64,000 nucleotides of DNA from contig JADLAT010000023.1 of NCBI GenBank assembly GCA_020848095.1, positions 1 through 64,000 of the forward strand, in the 5' to 3' direction. The notes below the pieces were generated by a model. The model worked only from the letters and a program-made list of their open reading frames with translations, was not told the origin of the DNA and did not search any database. A program made the translations under genes and the position numbers. The DNA is from Alphaproteobacteria bacterium (GTDB taxonomy: Bacteria > Pseudomonadota > Alphaproteobacteria > Micavibrionales > Micavibrionaceae). Below, piece after piece: positions 50,391 to 59,596 of this stretch (position 1 is its first letter; each line of letters starts with the position of its first letter).

Positions 50391-51929
50391 ATGAGCCAGA
50401 AGATAAAAAATCAGAAACTTTTTTTAAGAAACGCGACCCTTAAGGATGTAGCCGGCATCTGCGCTCTTAGCAATAAAGTGTATGAGAAGAAAAATGCCCT
50501 TTCCGAAAAAATGGTCCGCAGCCATATCACAACCTTTCCGCAGGGCCAGTTTATCGCTTTATTCGAAGATAAAATTGTGGGGCATGCCGCCACCTTTATT
50601 ATTGATGAAAAAACTGCTTTAAAGTCCCATTCCTGGAAAGAGATTACCGGAAACGGCTATGCGACCCGTCATGATCCCGATGGCGATGTTCTGTACGGTA
50701 TGGAAGTATGTGTTGACCCGGAAATGCGGGGAACGCGTATAGGACAGCGCCTTTACAATATGCGCAAAAAACTTTGTGTTGATCAAAAACTTAAAGGCAT
50801 CGTTTTTGCCGGACGCATCCCCAATTACGCAAAACAGGCTGCCAAAGGCGTATCCGCCGAGCAATACGTGGAAGCAGTGCAGGCTAAAAAGCTGCGTGAT
50901 CCTGTTTTAGGGTTTCAGATGCGCAATGGTTTTGAGCCTATCGGCATTATTGAGAATTATTTGCCGGTTGATAAGGAATCAATGGGCTATGCGGTGCATA
51001 TGGCCTGGCGCAATGCGCTGAATACTGAAGATAAAACGAAACAGCAACGGGGACGGCGCAAGGGCTCAGTCAGGGTTTCGTGCGTACAGTTTCAGGTACG
51101 AAAAGTAAAATCCTTTGAAAATTTCATCAGTCAGGTCGAATATTTCGTGGATATCGCTTCGGATTATCGTGCTGATTTTGTCGTGTTTCCGGAACTTTAC
51201 ACGCTGGCCCTGCTCTCGGCAGAAAACAAGAAGCACACGCCCGAGGAAGCCATGCGGGATATGACCTCCTATACCGACCGTTACGTTAAGGCCATGACGG
51301 AAATGGCCATGTCCTATAACATCAATATTATCGGGGGTTCTCACCCTACGCTGGTCGGGGATGATCTTAAAAACATCAGCTATATTTTCCTGCGCGGCGG
51401 CGAGGTTCATCAACAGGCGAAAATTCACCCCACCCCCAATGAAAGATATTGGTGGAATATGAAGGGGGATGACAATGTGAATGTCATTCAAACCGATTGC
51501 GGCCCGATTGGTGTGCTGATCTGTTACGATTCCGAGTTTCCGGAACTCTCAAGACATCTGGCGGATCAGGGCGCCCTCTTGCTGTTCGTACCTTTCTGCA
51601 CGGATGAACGCCAGGGGTATCTGCGGGTTCAATACTGCTCTCAGGCGCGCGCAATTGAAAACCAGATGTATGTCGCCACGGCGGGCGTGGTTGGCAATAT
51701 CCCCGATGTTGAGAATATGGACATACACTACGCCTCCAGCCAGATTATGACGCCATGCGATTTCCCCTTCGCCAGAGACGGCATTGCGGCGGTGGCGGAT
51801 GTTAATACGGAGACGATCATCTTTGCCGATCTTAATCTGGATGATTTGATACTGGCGCGTAAATCCGGCTCTGTTCAGAATTTCAAAGACAGGCGCTTTG
51901 ATCTTTACGAGATTAACTGGCTGAAATAG
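50391..51929 (+). CDS. GNAT acetyltransferase fused to a nitrilase-family carbon-nitrogen hydrolase
   Basis: 512 residues. The N-terminal GNAT domain (about 8-190) has MEVCVDPEMRGTRIGQRLYNMRKKL as the acetyl-CoA loop. The C-terminal nitrilase domain (about 225-505) has the Glu-Lys-Cys triad in FVVFPELYTL, HQQAKIHPTPNER and IGVLICYDSEFPEL. A helper segment QARAIENQMYVATAGVVGN is present. Both active sites look intact. Fusions of this type are known as a family of unknown substrate. It follows the OmpA terminator and is probably a single-gene unit. Confidence 0.9.
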   Translation: MSQKIKNQKLFLRNATLKDVAGICALSNKVYEKKNALSEKMVRSHITTFPQGQFIALFEDKIVGHAATFIIDEKTALKSHSWKEITGNGYATRHDPDGDVLYGMEVCVDPEMRGTRIGQRLYNMRKKLCVDQKLKGIVFAGRIPNYAKQAAKGVSAEQYVEAVQAKKLRDPVLGFQMRNGFEPIGIIENYLPVDKESMGYAVHMAWRNALNTEDKTKQQRGRRKGSVRVSCVQFQVRKVKSFENFISQVEYFVDIASDYRADFVVFPELYTLALLSAENKKHTPEEAMRDMTSYTDRYVKAMTEMAMSYNINIIGGSHPTLVGDDLKNISYIFLRGGEVHQQAKIHPTPNERYWWNMKGDDNVNVIQTDCGPIGVLICYDSEFPELSRHLADQGALLLFVPFCTDERQGYLRVQYCSQARAIENQMYVATAGVVGNIPDVENMDIHYASSQIMTPCDFPFARDGIAAVADVNTETIIFADLNLDDLILARKSGSVQNFKDRRFDLYEINWLK

Positions 51930-51952
51930 CCTATCGCCTGCCTTTCGGGGCC

Positions 51953-52252
51953 TCAAAGGCCGGGGTGATGCATGTGCGCGCCTGCGCCTGCGGTATAGCT
52001 GGAGGCTGCCCAATCTCCGCCCGCCGCATTTGAAAAGGCATCGAGCATCACGCCACCATCCCCCCATCCCGCAAACATTGATTTTGTCATATCCCACACG
52101 CCCAGCGCCAGATCGCCGAAAGTCGCGCTGGACCCCGCAGCGGCGGCGGCGGCAGCCACGGGCGTAAAAATCATTCCCAGCATTAAAGCGCCGTGAATAA
52201 AGGTGTGTTTATTGAATATGGTGCTCAAAACAGAAGAGCCGTGCCCGGTCAT
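51953..52252 (-). CDS. Small predicted exported or membrane protein of unknown function
   Basis: 99 residues. Hydrophobic stretch GALMLGMIFTPVAAAAAAAG (about 21-40) that reads as a late signal peptide or anchor, then a Gly/Ala/Ser-rich tail ending in HMHHPGL. AAAGGG lies eight bases before ATG 52252. Convergent with the GNAT-nitrilase gene and downstream of the next small exported protein on the same strand. No family recognised; it could still be a spurious frame. Confidence 0.45.
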   Translation of the reverse strand: MTGHGSSVLSTIFNKHTFIHGALMLGMIFTPVAAAAAAAGSSATFGDLALGVWDMTKSMFAGWGDGGVMLDAFSNAAGGDWAASSYTAGAGAHMHHPGL

Positions 52253-52336
52253 GCTTTATACCCTTTTTCCGTGCGTTATCTCGAGACGTTACGCATGAAC
52301 CCCAGACCGTTTAAAACGGGCGAGCTTCAAGCCTTA

Positions 52337-52726
52337 TCAAATGAGAAAACGCACGGGAGGACCGGTCGCATAGAAAGAGCCTGGCGCAGGTTTTTCCGGC
52401 GCAGCGCCAAGAAAAAACTCAAGTATCGTACCGTTATCCGGCTGGATAAACGCATCAATTGGCGGGGGAGAGGAAGCATATTTTCCCAAAGAGGAAGAAA
52501 AGCAAAACGCACATTTTTTCTTTGCCGTTTCATGGTTTTGCGAACCTGATGGCGCCGCCGGGGTTCCATCTGCGTTAACGGTGAGTGTTTTAATGTTTCC
52601 ATCAGCGCCGCAGATTTCAATCTGGCTGACCTTGCCGGAGATAAACGCGCAGGCCGGCGAGACGCCTGCACTGACCAGTGCAAGAATCATTAAAAGCAAA
52701 CTGAAATGCCGAAAGTGCCTTTTCAT
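52337..52726 (-). CDS. Small exported cysteine-containing protein (DUF2946-like)
   Basis: 129 residues from ATG 52726 (MKRHFRHFSLLLMILALV). Signal peptide ending near SPACA. The mature part has a Cys in VSQIEICGADGNIKTL and a pair in KKKCAFCFSS, the arrangement seen in the DUF2946 family of periplasmic proteins found near metal (copper) genes. The link to DUF2946 is by eye. Upstream of the 99-residue gene with an 84-base gap, so possibly one operon. Confidence 0.55.
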   Translation of the reverse strand: MKRHFRHFSLLLMILALVSAGVSPACAFISGKVSQIEICGADGNIKTLTVNADGTPAAPSGSQNHETAKKKCAFCFSSSLGKYASSPPPIDAFIQPDNGTILEFFLGAAPEKPAPGSFYATGPPVRFLI

Positions 52727-52855
52727 ATCAAAATCTGATACACGCACCGGCAATGACGCGCAAGTGCCAAATTTGTTTTTGCAATCAGCCGTGTTAAGAA
52801 TAATTCCGCATGTTTTTGATATTGTGCTATTTTTTTAGCCTATAAAGTCATAATT

Positions 52856-52884
52856 TTGACATTATGGAATAGATTTGCTAGCAT
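52856..52884 (+). promoter_or_regulatory. Sigma-70-type promoter
   Basis: A perfect -35 TTGACA (52856-52861), 17-bp spacer and -10 TAGCAT (52879-52884), giving a start near 52891. It overlaps the first codons of the longest open frame here, which argues for the downstream ATG at 52961 as the real start. Confidence 0.6.
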
Positions 52885-52960
52885 GTGCGGAACATACAGA
52901 CCCTTAATCTCAAAACAACAGATTAAGGGCGAGGACGGACAGGGAAAGGGCTGGTTTTCA

Positions 52961-53368
52961 ATGGAACTGCAACATATGCATGATGGTCTGGCGCGTTTTG
53001 AAAATGCACGTTTTGGCTTTAGAGTTGTCCGTTTGTGCCGGGGGCGCGCCGGTGATCGTCCGTTTTATGCCTTTGTGGCGATAGAGCCTCAAAATCTTGA
53101 TTATTTTGGCAGGCATTATCAGGAATGCGTATTGAGTGATTTTAGCGTTTTCGGGCAAGAATTGCTGCGCGGCTGGGGAGAGACGCCCCCGGCGGAAGTG
53201 ACAGACCATGTCCGGCAGAAATTCGGTGTGGAGTTCGATGTCGATCAGGAACATATCATGGCTCTGGTCTGGCTGGCCTCTCAGGAATGGGAAAAGGATT
53301 TGCAAAGCGCTGCGGACGGGTTCATCCATGATGTAGAAAACCGCCGCGCCTTGAAAACCGGCACATAA
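52961..53368 (+). CDS. Conserved-looking protein of unknown function
   Basis: 135 residues from ATG 52961 (MELQHMHDGLARFENARFGF). AAAGGG lies about ten bases upstream, and the start lies downstream of the promoter at 52856. Alternative ATG 52883 lies inside the -10 element. Soluble, mixed alpha/beta, ending in a helical part (IMALVWLASQEWEKDLQSAADGF). No motif recognised. It precedes polA by 72 bases on the same strand and may share its transcript. Confidence 0.6.
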   Translation: MELQHMHDGLARFENARFGFRVVRLCRGRAGDRPFYAFVAIEPQNLDYFGRHYQECVLSDFSVFGQELLRGWGETPPAEVTDHVRQKFGVEFDVDQEHIMALVWLASQEWEKDLQSAADGFIHDVENRRALKTGT

Positions 53369-53440
53369 TCCGGAGGCTTTTTTAGAATTTATCAAGCCCG
53401 CGCTGGACATCGGGATGCTCTTCGCGCCATTGTATCTTCC

Positions 53441-56302
53441 ATGAATCAAAAAACCGTATCACAGGCGCTCACCAGCCCGGCGAACTCAAGTGAAAACGAA
53501 TTGTATCTGGTGGATGGATCGGGCTTTATTTTCCGGGCGTATTACGCCATGGCCTATTCAGGCCGGGGAGAGATGACCAATCCGCAAGGCGTTTCGGTTG
53601 GTGCGGTTTATATTTTCGTGAATATGCTTTTAAAGCTCCTGAAAGATTACGACGCGCCGTATATGGCCGTGATTTTCGATGCGGCGCGCGCCAATTTCCG
53701 CAATGAGATTTATCCCGCCTATAAGGCCAACCGCGATGAGACGCCTGAAGATCTTATCCCGCAGTTTCCTCTTATCCGCGAGGCCACCGCCGCCTTTGAC
53801 ATTCCGGCTATCCAGCTTGAGGGCTATGAGGCTGACGATCTGATCGCCGCCTATACGCTTTTGGCCCGCGAACAGGGGAAAACCGTGACTATTGTGTCTT
53901 CGGATAAGGATTTAATGCAGCTGGTCGGGGATGGCGTTCGCATCCTGGACCCGATGAAAAACATTTTTTGCGGCCCGGCGGAGGTTCTGGAGAAATTCGG
54001 CGTTGAGCCGTCCCGCGTGGTGGATGTGCAGGCTCTGGCCGGGGACAGCACCGATAACGTGCCGGGCGTGCCGGGTATAGGGATTAAAACCGCCGCTGAG
54101 TTGATCAATGAATATGGATCTTTGGAAGAATTGCTGGCGCGGGCGGGGGAAATAAAACAACCCAAGCGCCGTGAAAAGCTCATTGAAAATGCGGATCTGG
54201 CCAGAATTTCAAAACGTCTCGTATCGCTTGATGCGCAGGCCCCGGTGCCGCTGGCGCTGGATGCGCTTAAAACGCATGACCCGGATAAGCCAGCGCTTAT
54301 GGCTTTTTTACGGGAACAGGGATTCTCTTCCATTATCCGGCGGCTGGAAAATGGCGGGCATACCGCCGCGTCTTCCGGGGCAGAACACCCCCCTCAACAG
54401 AAACAGGCTGCGCCCGCGCTGGCTGCCGCAGATCATGAGATCAGCATTAAGGACAATGCCTATGAGCTGATCAATACGCGGGAGCAGCTGCGCGGCTGGA
54501 TCGAGGATATTTACAAAAACGGTACGGTCTGTATCGATACAGAAACCACATCCATAACCCCGGCCAAAGCCAGATTGGTTGGCATATCCCTTGCCGCCAC
54601 CATTGGCAGGGCAGGATATATTCCCCTCACCCATCGCGCGGCGCAGGCTGATTTGCTGGGGGAGACCAAGGGCGCGGATATTGCGCAATTACCGCTTGAG
54701 GAGGTCTTAGAGCAGCTCCGCCCCGTTTTGACGGACCCCGCCATTCTCAAGATCGGGCATAATCTGAAATATGACTGGCAGATTTTCGCGCGTCACGGAA
54801 TTGAATTAACCCCTTGCGATGATACGATGCTGATTTCCTATGTTCTTGATGGTTCCTCCCATGGACACGGGATGGATTTTCTGGCGTTGCACCATCTGGG
54901 ACACGAAACCATTAAATATCAAGACGTTGCGGGCAAGGGGAAAAGTGCCGTGACTTTTGATCTGGTGGATATTGAAAAGGCCAAAGATTACGCCGCCGAG
55001 GATGCGGATATTACCCTGCGGCTCTGGCACAGACTAAAGCCCCGGCTGGCGGCGGAAAAGATGGCAAGCGTCTATGAGAATATCGAGCGGCCGCTTATTC
55101 CCGTCATTGCCCGCATGGAGATGACCGGTATTTGCGTGTCTCCGCAGATTTTAAAATCCATGAGCGGGGATTTTGGTATGCGTATTGCCGCTCTGGAGGC
55201 TGAAATTCAAAAAATGGCCGGAACGCAGTTCAATGTGGCCTCTCCCAAGCAGATTGGAGAAATTCTCTTCGATCAGATGGGTTTGCCCGGCGGCACAAAA
55301 ACCAAAACCGGGCAATGGGCCACAGATGTTGATGTTTTAGAGGAACTGGCGGCGAAGGGGCATGAAATTGTCGAAAAAATTCTTGAATGGCGCGGTTTGT
55401 CAAAGCTGAAATCCACCTATACGGACGCGCTTCAGGCAGAGATCAACCCGGAAACGGGCCGCGTTCATACCTCTTTTCATATGAGCGGCACATCAACAGG
55501 GCGCCTGTCTTCGAGCGACCCCAATTTGCAGAATATCCCGATCCGCAGCGAAGATGGCCGTAAAATCCGCAAGGCCTTTGTCGCGCGTGAAGGATATACC
55601 CTGCTTTCCGCCGATTATTCGCAAGTGGAATTGAGGCTGGTGGCGGAAATGGCCGATGTGGCCGCGCTTAAACAGGCCTTTCGTGATAAAACCGATATTC
55701 ACACCTTGACCGCTTCGCAGGTTTTTGGTCTGCCCGTAGAGGAGGTGACGCCCGAGATCCGGCGACGCGCCAAAGCGGTTAATTTCGGCATTATTTACGG
55801 TATTTCCGGCTGGGGGCTGGCGCGGCAGCTTGGTTGCCCCCCGGCGGAGGCGGGTGATTTTATCAAACGCTATCTGAACCGCTTTCCGGAGATTCGCGAT
55901 TATATGGAGGCCAAAAAAGAAGAGGCCAAGGCGCATGGCTTTGTTAAAACCCTCTATGGCCGCAAATGCTATACGCCCTATATCAACGCCAAAATTCCGG
56001 CGCAGCGCGCGGGCGCGGAGCGGGCCGCTATTAATGCCCCCCTGCAAGGCACGGCGGCCGATATCATGAAAATATCCATGATTAAAATTCCGGTGGCCCT
56101 GGCGCAGGCGGGCTTGTCCGCCAAAATGGTTCTGCAGGTTCATGATGAGCTGATTTTTGAAGTTCCGGAAGCGGAATTGGCGGCAACCGCCGATCTGGTT
56201 AAAGAAACGCTGGAGAATGCCTTTCATATTATGGGCATAAAGATTTCTGTGCCACTGGAGACAGAAACAGGCTCCGGCCCGTCATGGGCAGAGGCGCATT
56301 GA
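53441..56302 (+). CDS. polA: DNA polymerase I
   Basis: 953 residues with all three domains. 5'-3' exonuclease: YLVDGSGFIFRAYYAM, GYEADDLIAAY, TVTIVSSDKDLMQLV, GDSTDNVPGVPGIGIKTA. 3'-5' exonuclease with its acidic residues present: VCIDTETTSI, IGHNLKYDW, YAAEDADITLRL. Polymerase: motif A LLSADYSQVELRLVAEM, motif B RRAKAVNFGIIYGIS, motif C VLQVHDELIFEVP. Proofreading therefore appears active, unlike some alphaproteobacterial PolA with a decayed exonuclease. Linker of about 40 residues rich in Ala/Gln near 300. Confidence 0.98.
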   Translation: MNQKTVSQALTSPANSSENELYLVDGSGFIFRAYYAMAYSGRGEMTNPQGVSVGAVYIFVNMLLKLLKDYDAPYMAVIFDAARANFRNEIYPAYKANRDETPEDLIPQFPLIREATAAFDIPAIQLEGYEADDLIAAYTLLAREQGKTVTIVSSDKDLMQLVGDGVRILDPMKNIFCGPAEVLEKFGVEPSRVVDVQALAGDSTDNVPGVPGIGIKTAAELINEYGSLEELLARAGEIKQPKRREKLIENADLARISKRLVSLDAQAPVPLALDALKTHDPDKPALMAFLREQGFSSIIRRLENGGHTAASSGAEHPPQQKQAAPALAAADHEISIKDNAYELINTREQLRGWIEDIYKNGTVCIDTETTSITPAKARLVGISLAATIGRAGYIPLTHRAAQADLLGETKGADIAQLPLEEVLEQLRPVLTDPAILKIGHNLKYDWQIFARHGIELTPCDDTMLISYVLDGSSHGHGMDFLALHHLGHETIKYQDVAGKGKSAVTFDLVDIEKAKDYAAEDADITLRLWHRLKPRLAAEKMASVYENIERPLIPVIARMEMTGICVSPQILKSMSGDFGMRIAALEAEIQKMAGTQFNVASPKQIGEILFDQMGLPGGTKTKTGQWATDVDVLEELAAKGHEIVEKILEWRGLSKLKSTYTDALQAEINPETGRVHTSFHMSGTSTGRLSSSDPNLQNIPIRSEDGRKIRKAFVAREGYTLLSADYSQVELRLVAEMADVAALKQAFRDKTDIHTLTASQVFGLPVEEVTPEIRRRAKAVNFGIIYGISGWGLARQLGCPPAEAGDFIKRYLNRFPEIRDYMEAKKEEAKAHGFVKTLYGRKCYTPYINAKIPAQRAGAERAAINAPLQGTAADIMKISMIKIPVALAQAGLSAKMVLQVHDELIFEVPEAELAATADLVKETLENAFHIMGIKISVPLETETGSGPSWAEAH

Positions 56303-56363
56303 TTTTTTTGTCTGCCGCCTTCTGGCTGGCGTTATATTTTAATGGTAGGATACCGGAGTTTTT

Positions 56364-57167
56364 TTGAACGCTTCTTTTCCGGAAACACCAGATGTCATGG
56401 CCAATAACGTACAAATTCCCGCAGGAATAGACACCTATATTCAGGCGACACATTCACGCCCCTCAGAGGATTCCAGCGCCGAATGGGATTCTCTGCTGGT
56501 GGTTATGGTGCATGATTTTCCCGGCGACAGGAACGCCAAGCATAATACTTTCCATGATCTGGAATTTCTCTTGCGGGCCAAAGGCTATCACAGCCTGCGC
56601 TTTGATTTCCGGGGGTGCGGCGATAGCGGCGGCGCGGAAGAGGAATTCACGCTTGAACTTGCCGGTGAGGATTACCAAAGTGTTATGGGCTGGGCCCATG
56701 AGAACGGCTATAGACGCTTTGTGCTTGTGGGGGAAGGGCTGGGCGCGAGTATCGCCCTCTTGAACATGAGCAATGCCGTCAGCTGCGCCGTGATGCTCTG
56801 GCCCAAGATTGATCTCCCGTTAATTGCCCAGACCGCCTTTAAGGTTGAAAGTGCGGGCCCGCAGGCAGAAATGGCAGGACATATCGCGCTGGACGGCCAT
56901 CGTATTGGCTATGATCTTATCAATGAATTATGCACCATTGATATAAAAGAGCCTCTGGAGAAAACGCAATGTGCGGTTCTGGCCATGCATGGCGTGATGG
57001 ATGATATTTCCCCTATTGATCAGCTGGATCTTTTGCGGGAGCATGCGTACAACCTTCAACGGCTGGAAATCACCAGCTTTCAAGATGGCGTACATGCCCT
57101 GCCCCAGCTCAACCATCGCAAGGCCATGTATTTTCACATTACCCAGTTTATTGAAAAATACTCTTGA
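56364..57167 (+). CDS. Alpha/beta-hydrolase-fold protein lacking the nucleophile serine
   Basis: 267 residues from TTG 56364, five bases after GGAG; ATG 56397 is the alternative. Seen: LLVVMVHDFPGDRNAKHN, LRFDFRGCGDSGGAEE (oxyanion strand and turn), the elbow FVLVGEGLGASIALLN, the acid loop AMHGVMDDISPIDQ and the His loop FQDGVHALPQ. At the nucleophile elbow GxSxG reads G-E-G-L-G, so Ser is replaced by Gly, while the Asp and His positions remain. It may be a non-catalytic relative or use another residue. Between polA and rpmI. Confidence 0.75.
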   Translation: MNASFPETPDVMANNVQIPAGIDTYIQATHSRPSEDSSAEWDSLLVVMVHDFPGDRNAKHNTFHDLEFLLRAKGYHSLRFDFRGCGDSGGAEEEFTLELAGEDYQSVMGWAHENGYRRFVLVGEGLGASIALLNMSNAVSCAVMLWPKIDLPLIAQTAFKVESAGPQAEMAGHIALDGHRIGYDLINELCTIDIKEPLEKTQCAVLAMHGVMDDISPIDQLDLLREHAYNLQRLEITSFQDGVHALPQLNHRKAMYFHITQFIEKYS

Positions 57168-57280
57168 TTTCCTGCCTTTGCGGCGTGTATAAACGCATCT
57201 AATAATTGACAGTCTGGCGATAATTTCGGCTGCCTCGGCTGTCTTATATGTGTAACCCCTTGATAAGTAAGGAGAACAAA

Positions 57281-57538
57281 ATGCCGAAGATGAAGACCAA
57301 GAGCAGTGCGAAAAAGCGTTTTCGCATTACTGCGAGTGGCAAAATCAAGGTCAAACAGGCCTGCATGCGCCACATGCAAATGAACAAACCCAAATCAATG
57401 AAGCGTAAAGCCAAAGGCCTGGCGATCATGAGTGATGTGGATACCAAGATCGTTCTTGATAACTTCATGCCTTATGCCCGCGGTAAAAAAAGAAAACCTG
57501 CCGCGCCGAGTGCGCCGCAAACTGTGAAGGGAGCATAA
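57281..57538 (+). CDS. rpmI: 50S ribosomal protein L35
   Basis: 85 residues from ATG 57281 (AAGGAG six bases upstream). Seen: MPKMKTKSSAKKRFRITASG and the basic core KVKQACMRHMQMNKPKSMKRK. The family is usually about 65 residues; here a basic Pro/Ala tail (RGKKRKPAAPSAPQTVKGA) is added. Followed by rplT after three bases. The infC gene that normally starts this operon is not upstream. Confidence 0.93.
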   Translation: MPKMKTKSSAKKRFRITASGKIKVKQACMRHMQMNKPKSMKRKAKGLAIMSDVDTKIVLDNFMPYARGKKRKPAAPSAPQTVKGA

Positions 57539-57541
57539 GCC

Positions 57542-57910
57542 ATGGCACGTGTTAAAGGGGGGCCCAGAGCCCACGCCCGTCACCGTAAGGTTATCAAGGC
57601 TGCTAAAGGTTACTACGGTCGCCGCAAGAGCTGTTTCCGGACAGCGGTTCAGGCCGTTGAGAAAGCCGGTCAGTATGCCTATCGTGACCGCAAGGTTAAA
57701 AAGCGGACTTTCCGTGCCTTGTGGATCCAAAGGATCAATGCCGCCGCGCGTTTGCATGACATGACCTATGGAGCATTCATGCACGGCCTGTCCCTGACCG
57801 GGATTGAGCTGGACCGCAAAGCCTTGTCCGAGATCGCCATTCATGACGAGGCCGGTTTTGCCGCCATCGCCAAACAGGCTGCGGAAGCTTTGAAGAACAA
57901 GGCGGCCTAA
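57542..57910 (+). CDS. rplT: 50S ribosomal protein L20
   Basis: 122 residues, normal length. Needed early in 50S assembly. Seen: [55 protein letters not shown] and the globular C-terminus [19 protein letters not shown]. Start three bases after rpmI. A terminator follows, so pheS beyond it may be only partly co-transcribed. Confidence 0.98.
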   Translation: MARVKGGPRAHARHRKVIKAAKGYYGRRKSCFRTAVQAVEKAGQYAYRDRKVKKRTFRALWIQRINAAARLHDMTYGAFMHGLSLTGIELDRKALSEIAIHDEAGFAAIAKQAAEALKNKAA

Positions 57911-57945
57911 AGCCCCTGTTATTTCTTCGTTATAAGAATTTTGAG

Positions 57946-57972
57946 AGAGGCCTTTTAAGAGGCCTCTTTTTT
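57946..57972 (+). terminator. Terminator after rplT
   Basis: Stem AGAGGCC/GGCCTCT (57946-57952 with 57961-57967), 8-base loop, then TTTTTT. It lies 35 bases past the rplT stop, between rplT and pheS, and could act as an attenuator for pheS. Confidence 0.8.
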
Positions 57973-58033
57973 ATTTTGATTCTGATTTATTTTGATCTTG
58001 GTATCCGTTGCTCTTCCTGCTAAAAATCGAAGT

Positions 58034-59131
58034 ATGACCGATATTAACACACTTAAAAACGAGATCAGTGCGCAGGTGAGTGCTTCTGCGGATTTACAGG
58101 CTTTGGAAGAGGTGCGCGTAAGCGCGCTTGGCAAAAAGGGGCGCGTAACGGAGCTGATGAAAACGCTGGGCGATATGGACCCGGAGCAGCGCAAAACGCA
58201 AGGACCGGCGCTTAATGCGCTCAAGGATGAAATTGCGGCCTTGATCGAAAAACAGGAAAAAGCCCTCAAGAAACAGGCGCTGGACCAACGGCTGGTCAAT
58301 GAACGCATGGATGTTACACTCTCGGTACGGCCAGAGCGCAAGGGGAAAATCCACCCGATTTCGCAAACTATGGAGGAACTGGTCACGATTTTTGGCGCGA
58401 TGGGCTACAGCGTTGCGGAAGGGCCGGATATCGAAGATGACTGGCATAATTTCACCGCCCTGAACTTTCCGCCCGGACACCCGGCGCGGGAAATGCAGGA
58501 CACGTTTTTCCTGCCTGACGATCCGGAACAAAACGGGGAACACGCCAAAAAGCTTTTGCGAACGCATACATCCTCCGTCCAGATCCGCCATATGAAGGCC
58601 AATAAGCCGCCGTTTAAAATAATCTGCTTCGGGCGGACCTATCGTTCCGATTATGACATGACCCATACGCCGATGTTTCACCAGATGGAATGTCTGCATG
58701 TGGCCAAAGGCATTACGATGGGCCATTTGAAAGGTTGCCTGACGGATTTTGTGCAGGGATTTTTTGGTATTGACGATCTGCCGGTACGTTTTCGTCCCTC
58801 TTTCTTTCCTTTTGTGGAGCCGGGCGCGGAAGTGGATATCGGGTATTTCAAAAAGGGTGATGGCATTCAACTGGGGAAAGCGCCCACGCCGGAGGATCAA
58901 CGCTGGATGGAGATTCTGGGCGCCGGCATGGTGCATAAAAACGTGCTTATAAATGGCGGCGTGGACCCGGAGGAATATCAGGGCTTCGCCTTCGGCATGG
59001 GCCTTGAGCGGGCCACGATGTTAAAATACGGCATTCCCGATTTACGAACATTTTTTGAATCTGACACACGCTGGTTAAACCATTACGGTTTTGACCCGCT
59101 TGAGCGACCCAATAGCGCCACACGCGGCTAA
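58034..59131 (+). CDS. pheS: Phenylalanyl-tRNA synthetase alpha subunit
   Basis: 365 residues from ATG 58034 (MTDINTLKNEISAQVSAS). An earlier in-frame start at 57992 would extend into the terminator region. N-terminal coiled coil binding tRNA (about 1-100), then the class II catalytic core: HPISQTMEELVTIFGAMGY, DDWHNFTALNFPPGHPAR, motif 2 with VRFRPSFFPFVEPGAEVDIG, and motif 3 GFAFGMGLERATMLKYGIPDLR. Works as an alpha2-beta2 enzyme with PheT, which here lies 1.9 kb away rather than adjacent. Confidence 0.97.
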   Translation: MTDINTLKNEISAQVSASADLQALEEVRVSALGKKGRVTELMKTLGDMDPEQRKTQGPALNALKDEIAALIEKQEKALKKQALDQRLVNERMDVTLSVRPERKGKIHPISQTMEELVTIFGAMGYSVAEGPDIEDDWHNFTALNFPPGHPAREMQDTFFLPDDPEQNGEHAKKLLRTHTSSVQIRHMKANKPPFKIICFGRTYRSDYDMTHTPMFHQMECLHVAKGITMGHLKGCLTDFVQGFFGIDDLPVRFRPSFFPFVEPGAEVDIGYFKKGDGIQLGKAPTPEDQRWMEILGAGMVHKNVLINGGVDPEEYQGFAFGMGLERATMLKYGIPDLRTFFESDTRWLNHYGFDPLERPNSATRG

Positions 59132-59144
59132 AGGGAGACTTTAT

Positions 59145-59588
59145 ATGAAACAGATTGTAATCCGCCCGATTTTCCCCGAGGATTACGCCCTGTGGTTGCC
59201 GCTGTGGAATGGTAATAATCAAGGCCTTGAGAATGAGGCCATTACAAAATCAACATGGGAACGGCTGAACGATCCGAATTTCCCGATTTACGGGTTTTTG
59301 GCCTTAAAAAACGGCAAGGCCGCGGGCTTGCTGCATTACGTTCTTCACCCGACAACAGGTAACCTCAAAAACGTATGTTATATGCAAGATGTGTTTGTCA
59401 GCCCGGATTTTCGGCGGGGCGGGCTTGCCAAAGCCTTGATTGCCGCGCTGGCCGAGGAAGGAAAACGGCAGGATTGGGCCAGAGTTTACTGGCTGGCGGA
59501 AAGTGCGAATATGGCCGCACAGAACCTCTACCAAAGCCTCGGTATTCGGCTGGATTTTACCCTGCATATGATGCCTTTGGGGCGTTAA
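59145..59588 (+). CDS. GNAT family N-acetyltransferase
   Basis: 147 residues from ATG 59145 (AAGGGAG seven bases upstream). Motif A YMQDVFVSPDFRRGGLAKALIAALAEEG, then LAESANMAAQNLYQSLGIR, the usual C-terminal GNAT helix. Substrate unknown. It begins 13 bases after pheS, so probably shares its transcript. Confidence 0.9.
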   Translation: MKQIVIRPIFPEDYALWLPLWNGNNQGLENEAITKSTWERLNDPNFPIYGFLALKNGKAAGLLHYVLHPTTGNLKNVCYMQDVFVSPDFRRGGLAKALIAALAEEGKRQDWARVYWLAESANMAAQNLYQSLGIRLDFTLHMMPLGR

Positions 59589-59596
59589 TCCGGGGC

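Noticed and set aside
52856-52960. N-terminal extension of the unknown gene before polA from TTG 52856
   Set aside because: TTG is part of a perfect -35 TTGACA box and the next ATG lies in the -10; start moved to 52961.
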